Shown here: positions 48,827 to 61,977 of the stretch, piece after piece
Position numbering within the stretch: position 1 is the first letter of the stretch
Layout: each line of letters opens with the position of its first letter
Assembly: GCA_022225965.2 (NCBI GenBank)
Contig: JAKJXP020000010.1
Coordinates: forward strand, 434,001-498,000
Reading direction: 5' to 3'
DNA from: Diatrype stigma
Lineage: Eukaryota > Ascomycota > Sordariomycetes > Xylariales > Diatrypaceae
Length of the DNA stretch: 64,000 nt
The notes under the pieces: generated by a model
The model's database searches: none
The model's input: only the letters and a program-made list of their open reading frames with translations
What the model was told of the DNA's origin: nothing
Program-made: the position numbers and the translations under genes

Positions 48827-50446
48827 TCACATCTCGTCCTCGCTGCCCGACTCGTAAGCAGGTTCGGGGTAAGGGTCCTCGACGTTAGCCATGAATGTCG
48901 GAGGAGCATCAAACCGCTTGCGTTGGTCCTGTCAAACCAGGTCAGCCTTTGTTTCATCGTAACTGAAAGCGCATTCTCGAGATAACCTACTAGCTTGAGC
49001 CACCCACTGGGGCCAACTCTGGGCTTTTTACGATCACCGCTGTTGTCCGGGATTTCAGCAGTAACCTGGCGGGGTCTGTCACCGCGAGGGGCATATGCGT
49101 CGTAGCTCTGCACATTCGAGGGCTGGGCTGCGCTAGCAACCGTGGAACTGACCAAGCTCTCCAAGTCGGCACGTGAATCCGTCGAAGGGACAGCCTGCTG
49201 TGTCCCTCTAAAGTGAGGGAGGGTCGTCGGGCTATGGTCTTGGCCTGACATTCCACGCAGTTGCGGCCGGTAGTGGATCGAAGTTGTGGTCATAGTAGTC
49301 GGAGCTACGGTGCTTTGGCCGTAGAAATGACCTCTAAGAGGTGGGATCGCACGATTCACGCCCTGGTTATCTCCAGATGCGACGGTGCTCTGACCGAGAA
49401 AATGACCTCTGAGAGGCGGGATCGCACGACGCACGCTCCGGCTATCTCCGGATGTGACCGAGCTAGTGCTAGCAATGCCGGTCGCTCTGGCGTACGAAGG
49501 TCGTGTAGTCTTCGATTCCTCCGCAATGCTCGGGACTTCGGTTCCTCCAAAGGAAGCCTTGGTGCTGGCCACGGAGCCAGCGCTCGGCGGTCTAGGAAGC
49601 TGGCCGATGATCGAGTTACCAACCTCGTATACCTGCCAGTGTCAGCTTGAGGGCCTCTTAAACAGAAAGGGCAAGGTTCGTCATACTTTGATCACGTCGT
49701 CGTCGTCGTTGTCTGAATCGTCATCACCATAGTCGACAACATCGTCAGAGTCGCCAAAGTCGTTGGGGCGAGAGGTGCGAAGGATGCTTCGCGTGATCGA
49801 TTTCACGACACTGGGATCGGCGTCTTCGTCATCGCCAACATCACTGATGCTGTGGCCATCATGATCGTTGATATGGGCATCATCGTCGTCGTCGTCGGCT
49901 TCGACGTCCTGAAGATCCCAGGTATCATGGCTAGTATCATGGCTGGGAGCCACTCGGGCTATGTCGGAGTACGTCTCACCATGAGACAGGTCAGCACCTG
50001 GAGGGGCGGTCGGAATCACGTCTGGTTCCTGACGCAGCTTCCATTCCGTGCATCTCTTGCACCACTGTGTCTATGTAAGCTATCGTGACAGAATTCCTTA
50101 CGACTGATCATACTCACGGCGTCGGGCTTGTTGCGCTGGTTCTTGCTGAAAGCTTCTCGGGCCTTCTTCTGGCCACAGGGACCCTGGCATCTCACGATTG
50201 GGTCCGGAGGTGCTCCGCTATGGACTTTGCAGACCAATCCGATGTTGATGGAAGTGATGCCATCATTTTCATGTCTCTTCTTCTGGGTCCATCTCTTCAG
50301 CTGGTTCTGAGAGAACTCAGAATTGGCCTTCCATTCACCGCCCACGCTACATTTGAACCTGGGCGGCAAAGCGACCGGTCGGCTACTTCATTGGTTAGCA
50401 TTGACCAGTATGGAAGTGATATTTTTCTTCCTTCTTACCTTGCCAT
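48827..50446 (-). CDS. Stc1-domain zinc-finger-like protein
   Basis: In S. pombe Stc1 links RNAi (Ago1) to the CLRC histone H3K9 methyltransferase; the role in filamentous fungi is uncertain. Five exons are inferred: 50446-50439, 50382-50118, 50064-49687, 49632-48991 and 48928-48827, giving 464 residues and TGA. Exon 1 encodes only two whole codons and part of a third. The Stc1 domain spans about residues 10-105: FKCSVGGEWKANSEFSQNQLKR, GLVCKVH, VRCQGPCGQKKAREAFSKNQRN and WCKRCTEWKLRQEP, where the last pair is restored by the third exon. An Asp-rich region follows (residues about 150-190, DDDDDDAHINDHDG). The protein then carries a 25-residue internal duplication (RAIPPLRGHF twice) and a short acidic C-terminus, EDPYPEPAYESGSEDEM. 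The domain assignment is firm; function is inferred from the family. Confidence 0.88.
49309..49458 (-). repeat. 75-bp in-frame tandem duplication in the Stc1-domain gene
   Basis: ATGACCTCTAAGAGG at 49327 recurs as ATGACCTCTGAGAGG at 49402, and the flanks match over a 75-bp period. It adds exactly 25 codons to the protein. Confidence 0.9.
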
Positions 50447-53400
50447 CTTGAGGAATCCTGTTCCGTTTCACTGTATTCGAGGCGTCTCGCCGTCTCCAAG
50501 TGCTTGATAGGTAGTAAGGTAGTCCCTCGCTTCAAAGTGATGGTGGAATTCGTCAGTGGATTATCCGAGAATGGGGACAAGGACTGGGAAGGAGCAGCGG
50601 TTGTGTAGGTTCGTCGAGGAAACGTAACCGGAAGTGGGTAGGCAGGATGTAAACAATCAACTGAGTTAGCAATGCTTATGTATGGGATGAAGGATGTCAA
50701 GAAACTTTATAGACCGGACACAGCACCCAGTGGATGTGGGTATGGTGGTATAGAGACTGATCCCCTAGAGTAGGAGGAAAGGATGGAGAACAAGCAATGG
50801 AAAAGTGGAAGATAAATCCAGGTAAGGATAAGAGTACGATTATGTACCTCTATTGGAAGTGGCATGTGCGTACCTGTCGACCTGTAGGCACTACAGATAG
50901 TCGCTTGCCTTGTCTGCTACAGTATGAAGTGCAGGTGATGGGTAGGTCGGTATGGAAGGTGTGTACTAATGGGGTCGACAGCAATAAGACGACGATGGAT
51001 GGCGGGTTGAAAGGAAGTGTTGCCTAAGGGTATTAGGACGGCCTGGATGTACACTTCTGGACACTGTATGTGACCTGTAGAAGGGCCAAGGTACCCGGTA
51101 ACAGTTGTCGGGTATGGGGGGAATCTTCAAGGGAAAACATGTCACGATAGCTACAGATGGTACTCTATTTACGTACATGCCTACACGTACATGTACACCT
51201 TCCTCGTCTGTACGTGTATGCTGGTTAAGCTTGTCCTAAACGTACATAGATAAGGTAGGTAGGTACATACAGACATGAATACACAGATGACATGCAGTCT
51301 TTTACCTATAGAACCTTGGAAGTACCTAAAATATCCTAAGTGCAGGTGACAAGTCAAATCTTATCTCCAAACAAGGCTGAGTATCAGACACAAAGGGCAA
51401 CAGCCTTGCAAGTTCTCAATACGGCTGCATGTGCATCAGACTGCAAGTGTGAACCTAACACCTGCAAGCAAATCATAGATGGGCATACTGCCTAGGTACT
51501 AGGTAGGTTCTAAGGTTCCGTCTGATCTAAGCCTGCAGGCATCTGATACATAGAGGATTTCCGATTAAGACTTATTATTAAGCGGTCTCATAAGGGGCTC
51601 TCTGCTCTCCTATTTCAGCATTACCTGGACTGTGCACTCCCTCGTGGATCGGGCAGCACAGAGCCCTGCTCACAGAAAACCGCCGATGTAAATGCACCTT
51701 TGTTACTATCTTGTCTATGAAACGAACAAGTAGTACAAACCTGCTGCATAAAAACGACTTGGTTACTACCACAGGCCCAAGTGAGGCAGATGACCTGGAT
51801 CCTTGAGGTTCTCAAAGATCGTAAACGCTCCTACTCCAGAGTGTTTTTTGCTGCAGCGAAAGGAGCAACATGCTGTATTTTGTTCAATATCGACGGATGA
51901 TGGCCGCCGTGATATTTCGTGTATATATAGTATATTCCATAGGGATGATAGAAGAGCTAGTGTTGCTTCGTGATCAAGAAGGGGATAAGGGGATGCCTTT
52001 TAAACTCCTTTTCTGCCGATGGGAACCCATATATGGATGGACGGACAACACGAATCTGTATAGATAAATAGATGGATATGTATAATACCCGGGTTCTGTT
52101 GTTGCTTCGGGTACCGTAGGAAAGCCAGAAGATGCCCCATCAGTACTCGAGATCCCAGAGCTGTCTTGAAATAGCACTAGCTCGAGCATGCACCAACCCG
52201 TCTGCAAGGCCGAGCAAACGAACTACACAAGCATGTTTGCAAATACGACATGATAGGTAGATGCGGCCTTCCATTTCCAGCTTCAATACAAACTATCCAG
52301 ATACTCCATTCCCGGTCAGGCATAGTGGTGTGCAATAGGTTGGCATGTTACAAGACAGGATACCGACTGATTACCATCTGACGATTCGAGCTGGCAAGCT
52401 GGTAGGTCTGAGCTTGAGGCATAGTTTAGTAGACCAGGGAAGAGGCGATGGCGTTGAATAACCCGACGTGATCTCTCCAATCCGAGACACCCGGGGCTGA
52501 AAAGCATGTCCCTGAGGGCTCCGGATAGCTTCAACTATGCTGCCTCGTGCTCCCCGCAACCCAGTGATCTATGACATCCCCTCAATGGTGCATCGACCGC
52601 GAGAGGTCATGGCTGGACGCTCGAGGCTAATGAGAAGGTCGTTATTAGAAAGCATCAAACGTATGTATGAGAACCAAAGTTGCTAAACCGATAGCAGAGG
52701 GCACGATCGTTTTGTATGTCGAAGCTTAGCAATGTCACTGGCATGATCGAGGTACGCAACCCGGAGATGCAAGACTAGGGGGGCATGGGCAATATTGAGT
52801 CTATACACATGACTATGAACCGATATCGACTTATTCCTCACCTTCTACTCGCAGGGGCGGCCTGAGAGATGAGCTGTCACACAAGAGCCATTGAGCATCG
52901 AGTTCTAGAGGTAACAAAACATGAGGCGGTACGGGACCTAACGCTTAGTAGACCCCTTTTGAATTCGACGTGCTCTGAACATTTGCAGAGCCAGGTTGCG
53001 GCGCCTTGTTCAAAGAAGACATGTACGAGTAGGGAGGGAGAGCCTCTAGAACCATGGCATCATCGGGTTTAGCTACATGTTTGTAGTATAAGAGAGTTTA
53101 CTCCTTTTCCCCGGGACTTAACACTATAGGGCACTCGAAGTTATAGGGGATTTGATACTAAGGATGCTGAAAGAAGAAGGGTAGCATCAGATGTCCCGGG
53201 GAAGTGAGCGAGCACGCAAGAAGATTGGCGACCTCGTTGGATACAAGATGCTACAGGAAAGTCGACGAAGATGTGGCCAGGCTGGAATCAAGCTCATGAG
53301 AGCAAATTGACGACTCGCGAGACGGGCAACGTGGGCGGGAGAGTCTCCTTTCTGAGCCTACATGGCCCTGATACTTGGCCTTGGCCTTTGATTCCGAGTC

Positions 53401-54570
53401 TATGCAGTTAGCCGTCCGAGTCGACCGACAAACTTCTTGAAAACGATGATAGGCGCCATGACTAATCGGACGCACGCCGGCTGTTGAGCCTAAGTTGAGC
53501 ACAGATGGAGGATAGGAGCGGACATTTCTCCAAGCAAGGCGATGGATGATAATAACCAGAACCTTGCAATGCAAGTTCCATGGCGAGAATGCTTGATTGA
53601 TCAGATAGTTGCACAAGCCAAACCGGGAAATCTGACTGGGTATTGAACCTTTAGCTGTTCTGGGAGCTGAGTAACTACGAAGCATCGCAACCGACTCAGC
53701 GGCTACAATTGTAACTACTGGAGCGGCCATGCCAGTGCTGTCGCATGTAGATCTAGACCTAGATGCCGGGCGGAACTTTCGAAGCGTCGTACCCCAGGTA
53801 GAAAAGAAGTAAGCAAACAGAGCGATTAATGCATTCTTGGTTCTTGTTTGAGATTGACATGCAACCTTTATGGGAACGCTTCATGCGCCCTGCGTGGATC
53901 GGTGCATAAGCATTATGCTGTCCAACCCCGTGTGTGGTTGAGACTCAGGTGTAAACAGATCCGGCGTTCAGGGTTCCCCCACAACGGACCGCCCTGCCCT
54001 GGGGCCCTGGGGGACGGAACGGAACCCGATGCAGTCGACTGGTCATGTCATTTGGGGAGCAATGCGTGCGTGCCTGCTGCGGGCGTGCGGGCGATAAGAT
54101 CTGGAACCATCATGTAGGTATGCTTACCAAATAACTCCACGGACCCCCCAACACCAACATCAATCATTCCAGGGTTGCTTACTAGACTTACATGCCTTTG
54201 AGGAACACCGCTTTGCCCGCCTTTTCGCGAATAAACACCGAATCCCACCTATATGTCAAAAGTTTATCGCATTATTCCTTGTCACGCGTTGACAGCGGGC
54301 CGTTTGAAGAGTAGCACCCCCCATGTCTCTGGTGCCCCGAGAGCAAGAGGGGAGGGCTGTTATAAGACTCAACGTCAACGTGCTTTTTCCTTCGCGTTTT
54401 ACAGCTCCTTAAGATCGTCGAAGTAAGGCCAGCATCCAGGGAGATGCCCATGGAGGTCCGAGGTATAGTACTCCAAGCGAGGGGCCAACGATTATCAGAT
54501 GTTTGCTTTACCTTAGTACGCTTCTAGATAGTCTCTCGCTTTGTTCACCTGACATCAGTCGATGTAGTCA

Positions 54571-54610
54571 AAATGGCGGGCAATGACGGGCCATGACGGG
54601 CAATGGTGGG
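54571..54610. repeat. 10-bp tandem repeat (four units of ANTGRCGGGC type)
   Basis: Four contiguous 10-mers, AAATGGCGGG, CAATGACGGG, CCATGACGGG and CAATGGTGGG, with no insertions or deletions. Confidence 0.95.
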
Positions 54611-57600
54611 CTGTTCCCAAGAACATCACTTACATACCGCCCTACGAGATCGTGATACCTACTAGGTAACTGCATAGCTACCTACATACCTTCGAGGGCT
54701 AGGCTAGCAAGGAGCCCGGGAGTCCATCATGCTGTGCACCGAGGCATGGGTGCCCTCCCAATCCATGGTTCTTGGAACGGTCGCGCATGCAAACACGCGC
54801 ACCGCGTTTCCCCCATGGATGATCGGCAGAACCGGCAGATGGTGCTGCTGACTTTCTCCCACGTTGACAGTTGGAGGGCAAATGGCAATGGGAGCAACGG
54901 ATTGGATCGCTCAGATATGCCGCTGATAAATGGAGTACGTACATACATACCGAACTACCCCCTACTTGCCCTGTAACCATGTCATGTACATACATACATA
55001 TGTACCCCTTCGAGGTGCTGCTTTGGAATGGGAATCCCCAACACCAGCCCAACCTGGGAACTCAAGCCCGCAGGCCCGCCGACGACTGCTGCTTGCACGG
55101 CGGCGGGAGGAAAGCGTGCGTGGAATGCGGGCGCCAAAGCCCTTTCCGCGAGGGCTGGGCTGGTTTTGCTACCCTGCTAACCTAATGGAGGGGGGGTGTA
55201 GGGGTGCCTAGGGGCCCACACAGGGATCGGTCGCAGGGGCACAGGGGCTGGTACGTACATACATACATGCCTAGGGTACATGCTAGCTGTGGCGCTAGGA
55301 CTTGGAAATCTCTGCAAACCCAGCCTGGCCTTGGCGTACCGTGTCGGAAAAAAGGCTGTAGCTTTCAATGTTTTTTCCAAGTTCCATGCAATGGAAGTCG
55401 AGGGGAAGCCCTTCTTGAACCCTTTCGGATGCTGCCCTGCAGCTCTGGCAGCTCGATGGGAGCCTCGAAGGGTTTAGCGCTTTCCTGATTCTGCAATCTA
55501 CCAGCTGCCACGTCGCTGGTCGGTGACGCTAGTATGACAGACTTGACAGAAACGGCTATCCGTTACCCACGCGATGCCCAATTCTCTCCCAGTTCAACCG
55601 CCTGGGCCAGTCGTTCCTGAGAGCGTCCGTCGTCTCACCTGGATGGCTGGATGGCTGGCTGGATGGGACCTCAGATAGCTGAAGAAGGGCTTACTAGGTA
55701 CAGTTTGTGTGTGCAAAGAGAACGAGAACGGAACGCTTGATACCTAACGTTACACTAACTATTACGCGCAGTTCTATTGCCAGTCTATTGATAAGGTGCA
55801 ACAAATAGACGTTGACTATAACTGCCCACATAGCAGCTCAAGCCTTAAGAAGTCATCGTGTCTCCGACTCATCTTCATGGGCACCTACCCCTTAGTTATA
55901 GTATATGACTCAGCACACTCGGCTTAGACGATTCGCTCTCGCCGTTGTCCATCAATCCCAAAAGCACGTAGGCCGCGGCAAGCAAAGTTCGAAGTTCGTT
56001 CGGGACCAGTTATCTACTCCTCTTCAGTCAGAAAGAGAATATGCTACGTATCCCGTGAATTCCAACGTGCACCAGAGATTTCTAACTACCTGCTCAACAC
56101 TTCCATATATCGTACGGCTGGGCTTGCGGCTTGGAGTAATCTCGGAACGGTGGACAGTGTGAAGACTGTGGCTCTGAACCGTGGCTTCGAAAACGGCCGA
56201 GTTGCGTTTTGTATGTACATTAGTACCTACCAGTACTGACTTACGGCCCGGGTCCCATTTTACCTTGCGTTTTGAGGAGACGGTCATTCGTCCATAGATA
56301 TATCCCCCCCCTCGTGTTGTGTTGTCCATACATGACATTAGCCTTGATGAAACCAGATGAAGAAGTATGGCCCACGCGTTTTCTTGCGATTGCCGAATGG
56401 AAAGAGTTATCACGTCTCTCCGCATGTTGGAGTGCTGGAGCGGTGATGGGCATTGGCGAGTAAGGGCAAATGCTACTCACTGCTTTCCGGCTTGGGCCCG
56501 CCGATGCCGCATTCTTGGGCGATCGTCTCTTGTGATCTCAGTACATGCAAGCGGTGCATGGGTTAAATTGACTGCATCTGTGGCTCAAATTGTCAACTGG
56601 CGAGGATAGATGATCTAAATCACAACAAATCACCAACTCGAACCACCAAGCCAGTCGGCGGGGCTGCGCTCCTACTCAATAACCACCTACATACATATGT
56701 ACAATTCACTCATTAGCTGGTGGTCACGATGCAATTACATATCCGTATCTGCTATCGGCTGCTTATGCGCAAGCGTGGCTGTGATCTCACTCATACTGTG
56801 TATTATTGGAGGTGCTCTCTATTCTTAGATCGGACGAAAGCATCGAAGACAGTGCCAATGCTATAGCTCTTTGACGTTACAAGGATCAAACACGTGTTGA
56901 AGGGTATCTGTCAGGAATTGACCTCTATATAAGGTAGCTACGAAATAGGCACTCACAGCCACAACTCGGGTTATATCACATCTATCTGGGTGTCCATCCT
57001 GCCATCCCTGCCATCTCACATAGAGCTGTACCCAGGTCTCTATGCTACAAGTTGAAGCCCCCAAGACTGATGCCTGCGAGCACTATGCATCTAGGGCATG
57101 TATGATTATGCGCAGTTGAGAGGTGAGGTTCTCGAGCTAATGGTTCCTACGACGTATTTAGTTCTCCGACGGTTCCGTTCTTCAAAAAGGGCGGCCTGTG
57201 GGCTTTTTTCTATAGTTCAAACGTGGTTCAAACATTACTCGGGTACTTCATACCTACGTAGGGGACTTGACACACCCAGACACCACCCACCACCACCATA
57301 GCAAGGGCAGATATGGATATCCACTTATTAAGTGCAGAAGGGGATCGTCCCTCAGCCAGGTACTCAGCCAGGGCAGCCAGGGCAGGTACTGCATGCAACG
57401 ACAAACGTACGTACATATAGGAACAGGAAAGTGTCCAACGTATGCATGTCATCAGCGCAGCCAAAAAATTCTACTCTCTACCTACCTTGCCATACCCAGT
57501 GTATGTATGCTCTATCCATATAGACCCATATGGCCAAAGGATGATGCTGTCATCAACATCAATCAACTGTCAGCAATCCCCCCCTCCTTTCGTCGCGATC

Positions 57601-58202
57601 TCATCAGAGGAGCGATCTGAACAACTCCGTAAATCCAGACGTATAAACATATATGTATGTACACAGGTAAGGACGGTGTTGGGGGCAGCGCATAGTGAAA
57701 AGGAAATTAAGATCACATAATTTAACTAAGTCGACCAGCCCATTTGCCTCTTTTATCATATTATGGGCGAAACCCCTGATCCTAGGCACGAATTGGACAA
57801 GATTAGCCCCTCTGCTACCACCCAAGGCCTGGCCTTTGACCCGAAATGGACTAGCGAGATTGGGCGTTAGCCCGTGCCCCCCGGAACTTCGTTCATGCTA
57901 GGGTTGGCCACTTGGTTCTTCTTATTTTGTATTTCGTGACTTGCCCAAAGGAATAGGCTGATAGGTAAGAGAAAACCCTCAGAAAGTCAATCGATCAATC
58001 ACGCACCCCACCTTATCACTCAGTTATTCAATTAATCGATCCATCCGACGACATCCGACCACCCTGCCACCCTGCAGCGAAATCGACCCAGCGAACAGGA
58101 ACAACGCTTCTTGCCTCCCCTCCCCATATGCATGTATGTATGTACATACAGTACATACATACGTACCCATAGTGCGTTTCCTCCAACCGTACAACGTTTT
58201 CT

Positions 58203-58262
58203 GCCGTCTAGCCCGCCTAGCCTGCCTGTCCTGCCTGCCCTGCCTGCCCTGCCTGCCCGACC
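58203..58262. repeat. 10-bp tandem repeat CCTGCCTGCC
   Basis: About five to six units of 10 bp, degenerate at the left edge (CGCCTAGCCT) and nearly perfect in the centre. Confidence 0.9.
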
Positions 58263-59377
58263 TACAGTAGTACGGACGTTGCTACCGGGTTATGTATGGA
58301 ATTTGTATGGAATTCTAGGTATCATTACCAGCAGCAGGCGTAGCAGCAAACTGAGCCAAAACCAAAACGGAACCCGAAGCAGCAGCAGCGACAGGCGCCC
58401 TCGTTGCTTCCCACAGCTGCCGCACATCCTATTCGCCCTTCCTGCGATCTCCTCCTAGTCTCTGTAGTCTCCAATCTCACACTCGTTACCGTACCGTTTC
58501 GTTCTCTTCTCTCCATTCATTTACTTGCGATACTCATTTACCCTCGCTTACTTTCCATCCATCGAGAGAGAAAGCAGCGTACGTACATACGTCAAGTTTA
58601 GAAACAGGGCTATAATATCAGTTCTTCGCCAGAAAGTCCTCTCTCTCTTCTCGTGTCGCGTTGCTTTCGGCTCTTTTTTCTCACCTTTTGTCAAATCACG
58701 TCGCCTGTACCTGTGTTGAAGTACTTGGATGGGTATTGTCGGTAGTTCTTGCGACAACACTGTCCGCCTCGTAGATCGCATATCGTACATCGTACATCGC
58801 ACCATCAACCATCTCCATTTTCCATCTTCACGGACCGGACGACGCAGAGCGACGACATCCACCATTTATCACTCAATCAGGAACTCCGGCCCCTACGCTC
58901 ATTTTTCTCATCCCAAACGCACCACACGTGCGATTTTCTAGTCTTCCTAGTCTTCCTAGTCCCCTATACGAATTATTGGCCATCTTAATCCGTCACTCTC
59001 TCTTTCCCCCTGGGCTTTTTCATGCGCTAGCGAGGAGGTCCGAGATTTCCAGAAGGCATCCTATTCCTCATTTCACCACAGCTTTGACCAGGAGACCCGC
59101 ACCCCATCATTTGGGTCTCCATATATCCCCTGGTCCCTTGGATTTCACCCTATTAATCGGCGGTCTACCTACTACTGGTTCCCCTTCATTATTATCGTCG
59201 TTGTAATCTTCTATCTTCGTTCTCCTCCCTCCTGTTCGAACTCTGGCTTGGATCGATTCGTGACTACATTCCCATCCCATCCTCCCGGTACCCGTCGAAG
59301 CCTGTATCGTGTATTCCCACAACAGGTTCTCAGCACGCCCGGATCATCCTCATCAACAGCCAACTTTCACGACTTGA

Positions 59378-59410
59378 ATGCTCACATAGACCTGCATGGC
59401 TCTCCAGTAG
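59378..59410 (+). promoter_or_regulatory. Two minimal upstream ORFs in the kinase leader
   Basis: ATG-CTC-ACA-TAG (59378-59389) and ATG-GCT-CTC-CAG-TAG (59396-59410) lie about 150 nt before the kinase start codon. If the leader is transcribed and unspliced here, both would be translated ahead of the main frame and could lower its expression. Confidence 0.5.
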
Positions 59411-59552
59411 AGCTACTAAGAAGAAGGATTTCGGGACACGAGGAAAGGTAGACCCAATCTATCTCGTCACCTCGTGGAACGGCATAGGAGTTTGAACTAC
59501 ACATTGCAGCTGTTCAATAGCAGTGTTTTGTTGCTCAGATATCTCTATCAGT

Positions 59553-61977
59553 ATGACGGTCGCTCATGATCTGACCCACCGTGGGTCTTCCACCACTCAT
59601 GGAGCTTCCGCAATGGCCTTGGAGGATCGGTTTGAAGTCTTGAAGGAAATCGGCGACGGTAGCTTCGGCAGCGTAGTGCTGGCAAGAGTAAGGACAGCTG
59701 GTGCAAGTGTTGCTCGACGTGGCACAGTGGTAAGTATTGCAGGCGTGTGACTTGGCTTGGACATGATCTAATGAAGTGCACTAGATCGCGATAAAGACAA
59801 TGAAGAAGACATTTGAGTCTTTCACGCCATGTCTCGAGCTTCGGGAGGTGGTCTTTCTAAGGACATTACCGCCCCATCAACATCTTGTTCCAGCTCTTGA
59901 CATCTTTCTGGATCCTTTTAGCAAGAAACTGCACATCGCTATGGAATACATGGAGGGAAACCTCTACCAGTTAATGAAGGCTCGTGACCACAAGTGTCTG
60001 GATAACGCTAGTGTCAAGAGCATCCTCTTTCAGATCATGCAGGGATTGGAACATATTCATGCCCACCACTTCTTCCACCGCGACATAAAGCCCGAGAATA
60101 TTCTCGTCTCGACATCCGGACACCAGGACTCCAGCAACTCGTTCAGGAGATATTCCGCCCTCGTAACGCCGCCATCGACCCCGCCGACGTACACTGTTAA
60201 GATCGCAGATTTCGGACTTGCCCGTGAGACGCACTCGAAGCTGCCGTATACAACTTATGTATCAACAAGGTGGTATCGTGCACCGGAAGTGCTTCTGCGA
60301 GCAGGCGAGTACTCCGCTCCCGTAGATATTTGGGCTATCGGTGCCATGGCTGTGGAGATTGCAACTCTGAAGCCATTGTTCCCTGGAGGCAATGAGGTCG
60401 ACCAAGTATGGAGGGTATGTGAAATTATGGGTAGTCCTGGCAATTGGTACAACAAGGCGGGCGCTCGTGTTGGTGGAGGAGATTGGAGGGAAGGGACGCG
60501 GCTAGCAGGGAAGCTTGGCTTCTCATTCCCGAAGATGGCACCACATGCGATGGATACGATTCTGCAGAGCCCCCAATGGCCTGCGTCCCTCAGCCATTTT
60601 GTTACGTGGTGTTTGATGTGGGATCCGAAGACCCGGCCGACTTCGACACAAGCGCTGGCTCACGAATATTTCGCCGATGCAGTTGATCCGCTCAGACCGA
60701 AGTCCTCGGCTTCGAGGATACTCGGGCGTAAGCAGTCGGACATTTCGCGCTCGAAAGACTCGGCTGGCCAAACTCCAACTTCATCGAAGCCTTCATGGTT
60801 TAGGAAGTCTCTCATCGGCCGGTCAGAGAACACAGAAACTGCGGCCCAGGTTACCGTGAAGGACGTTGTCGGTGCCCCTCGACCCTCCCCCGTACTATCT
60901 TCCACCCAGAATGAAGCCCCTGCTTCCAAACCTCGTGCGCCCGCTAGCAAACGTTCCACTTGGTCTAACGGTCCGTCAAACGTTGCCCCAATGCCAATTC
61001 TTCCGACGATTCGGCCGATTTCACCTTTATCTGATGCCGTGACAGCACAAGCTTCCAATAGGACCGCATCCCACAGTGATCTATATGCGAGTGCCAACCA
61101 GGGTACGGATGAGAAGGGCTCAAAGAAAATTGGCCGGCAATTATCAGTACAATCCAGTACTAACCATTATGCAGAGATTCATCGACAGAATGCTGAACGG
61201 GCTTTGAACGGCAGCGGCGGGCTTGCATCGCCTCCGAACGGACAAAAAGAAAGTTTCTTTTCGCATCTTCGGAAACGGGCCAGAAGGTTTTCGGGTAGGC
61301 ATCAAACTCCGGTCTCGCCATCGTACGAAGATCTCGAAGCACAAGCTGGCTGTGGTCCTTGGGCTAGCAACCGATCATCCATGGTGATTGATCAGGGATC
61401 AACAGGCAAACCGGACAACTACGATTCCCTCGATGGGACTTTACGAGAATCCCAGAAGTCCATTGTCTCGCAACCGCCGGTACCCCCCACGCATCTGGTC
61501 ACTCCTACTAGTGGCTTGAAACGGCACCACTCGTTGCCACATCACCAACCAAGGTCTGTGGATAATCTCCTTAGCGCTACCCGTACGACAGGACCTGTCT
61601 CAAGTAGGACAAGGAGGGCCCAGGCTACTCATGGTGTACATGGCGATGCGTTGGATGAGGAAGACGAGCTTCTGGATGAAGTACTGAATTCCACACAGCG
61701 CTACATGAAGAGCGTAGAGAAGGACGGAAAGCCCAACCTTCGGCAGTCGGTTAGCAATATTGGGCTCTCTCATAACCCTTATCCGACACCATCGCATTCG
61801 GCCAGTGGAAACGCCATGTTGTTCGGCGAGAGCCAAGAGGCTGTGACGCCAAAGCCCCTCAACCTTAGCAAGCGCAGTCCTAGGGACGGTGCGAACAAGT
61901 GGCCAACACCACCATACGAAGAAAGCTGGGCTGCCTCGGCGTCTGCGAGTATATGGGCAGCTGGTAATAGGTTCTGA
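59553..61977 (+). CDS. Ime2/MAK/RCK-type serine-threonine protein kinase
   Basis: Kinases of the Ime2 group control meiotic entry in yeast and sexual or vegetative development in filamentous fungi. Two exons are inferred: 59553-59729 and 59785-61977, with a GTAAGT donor and TAG acceptor, giving 789 residues and TGA. The kinase domain starts near residue 27: glycine loop IGDGSFGSVVLA, catalytic lysine in IAIKTMKK (about K63), HRDIKPENILV (about 155), DFGLARE (about 200) and an activation loop YTTYVSTRWYRAPE. The loop's Thr-x-Tyr-like pair (TTY, about 214-216) is the family hallmark. The insert between HRDIKPEN and DFG (HQDSSNSFRRYSALVTPPST) is longer than in most kinases. The C-terminal 430 residues are Ser/Pro-rich, with one basic patch (HLRKRARRFSGRH) that may act in nuclear import. 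An ATG 57 nt downstream is a possible alternative start. Confidence 0.92.

Larger units (their letters stand above)
50447..59552. other. Gene-poor region of about 9 kb
   Basis: No convincing gene is visible, nor transposase, reverse transcriptase or terminal repeats. Open frames are short and overlapping. The longest ATG frame, 53730-53251 on the minus strand (159 codons), has no recognisable motif. Features are simple: four 10-bp units at 54571-54610, a 10-bp CCTGCCTGCC array at 58203-58262, TACATACA runs near 54980, 55255 and 58140, and a pyrimidine-rich stretch from about 58400 that is probably the long leader of the kinase gene. Confidence 0.5.

Noticed and set aside
53251..53730. Minus-strand 159-codon ATG frame as a gene
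   Set aside because: No domain, signal peptide or coding bias is visible, and no splice partner is found. It is possible but unsupported.
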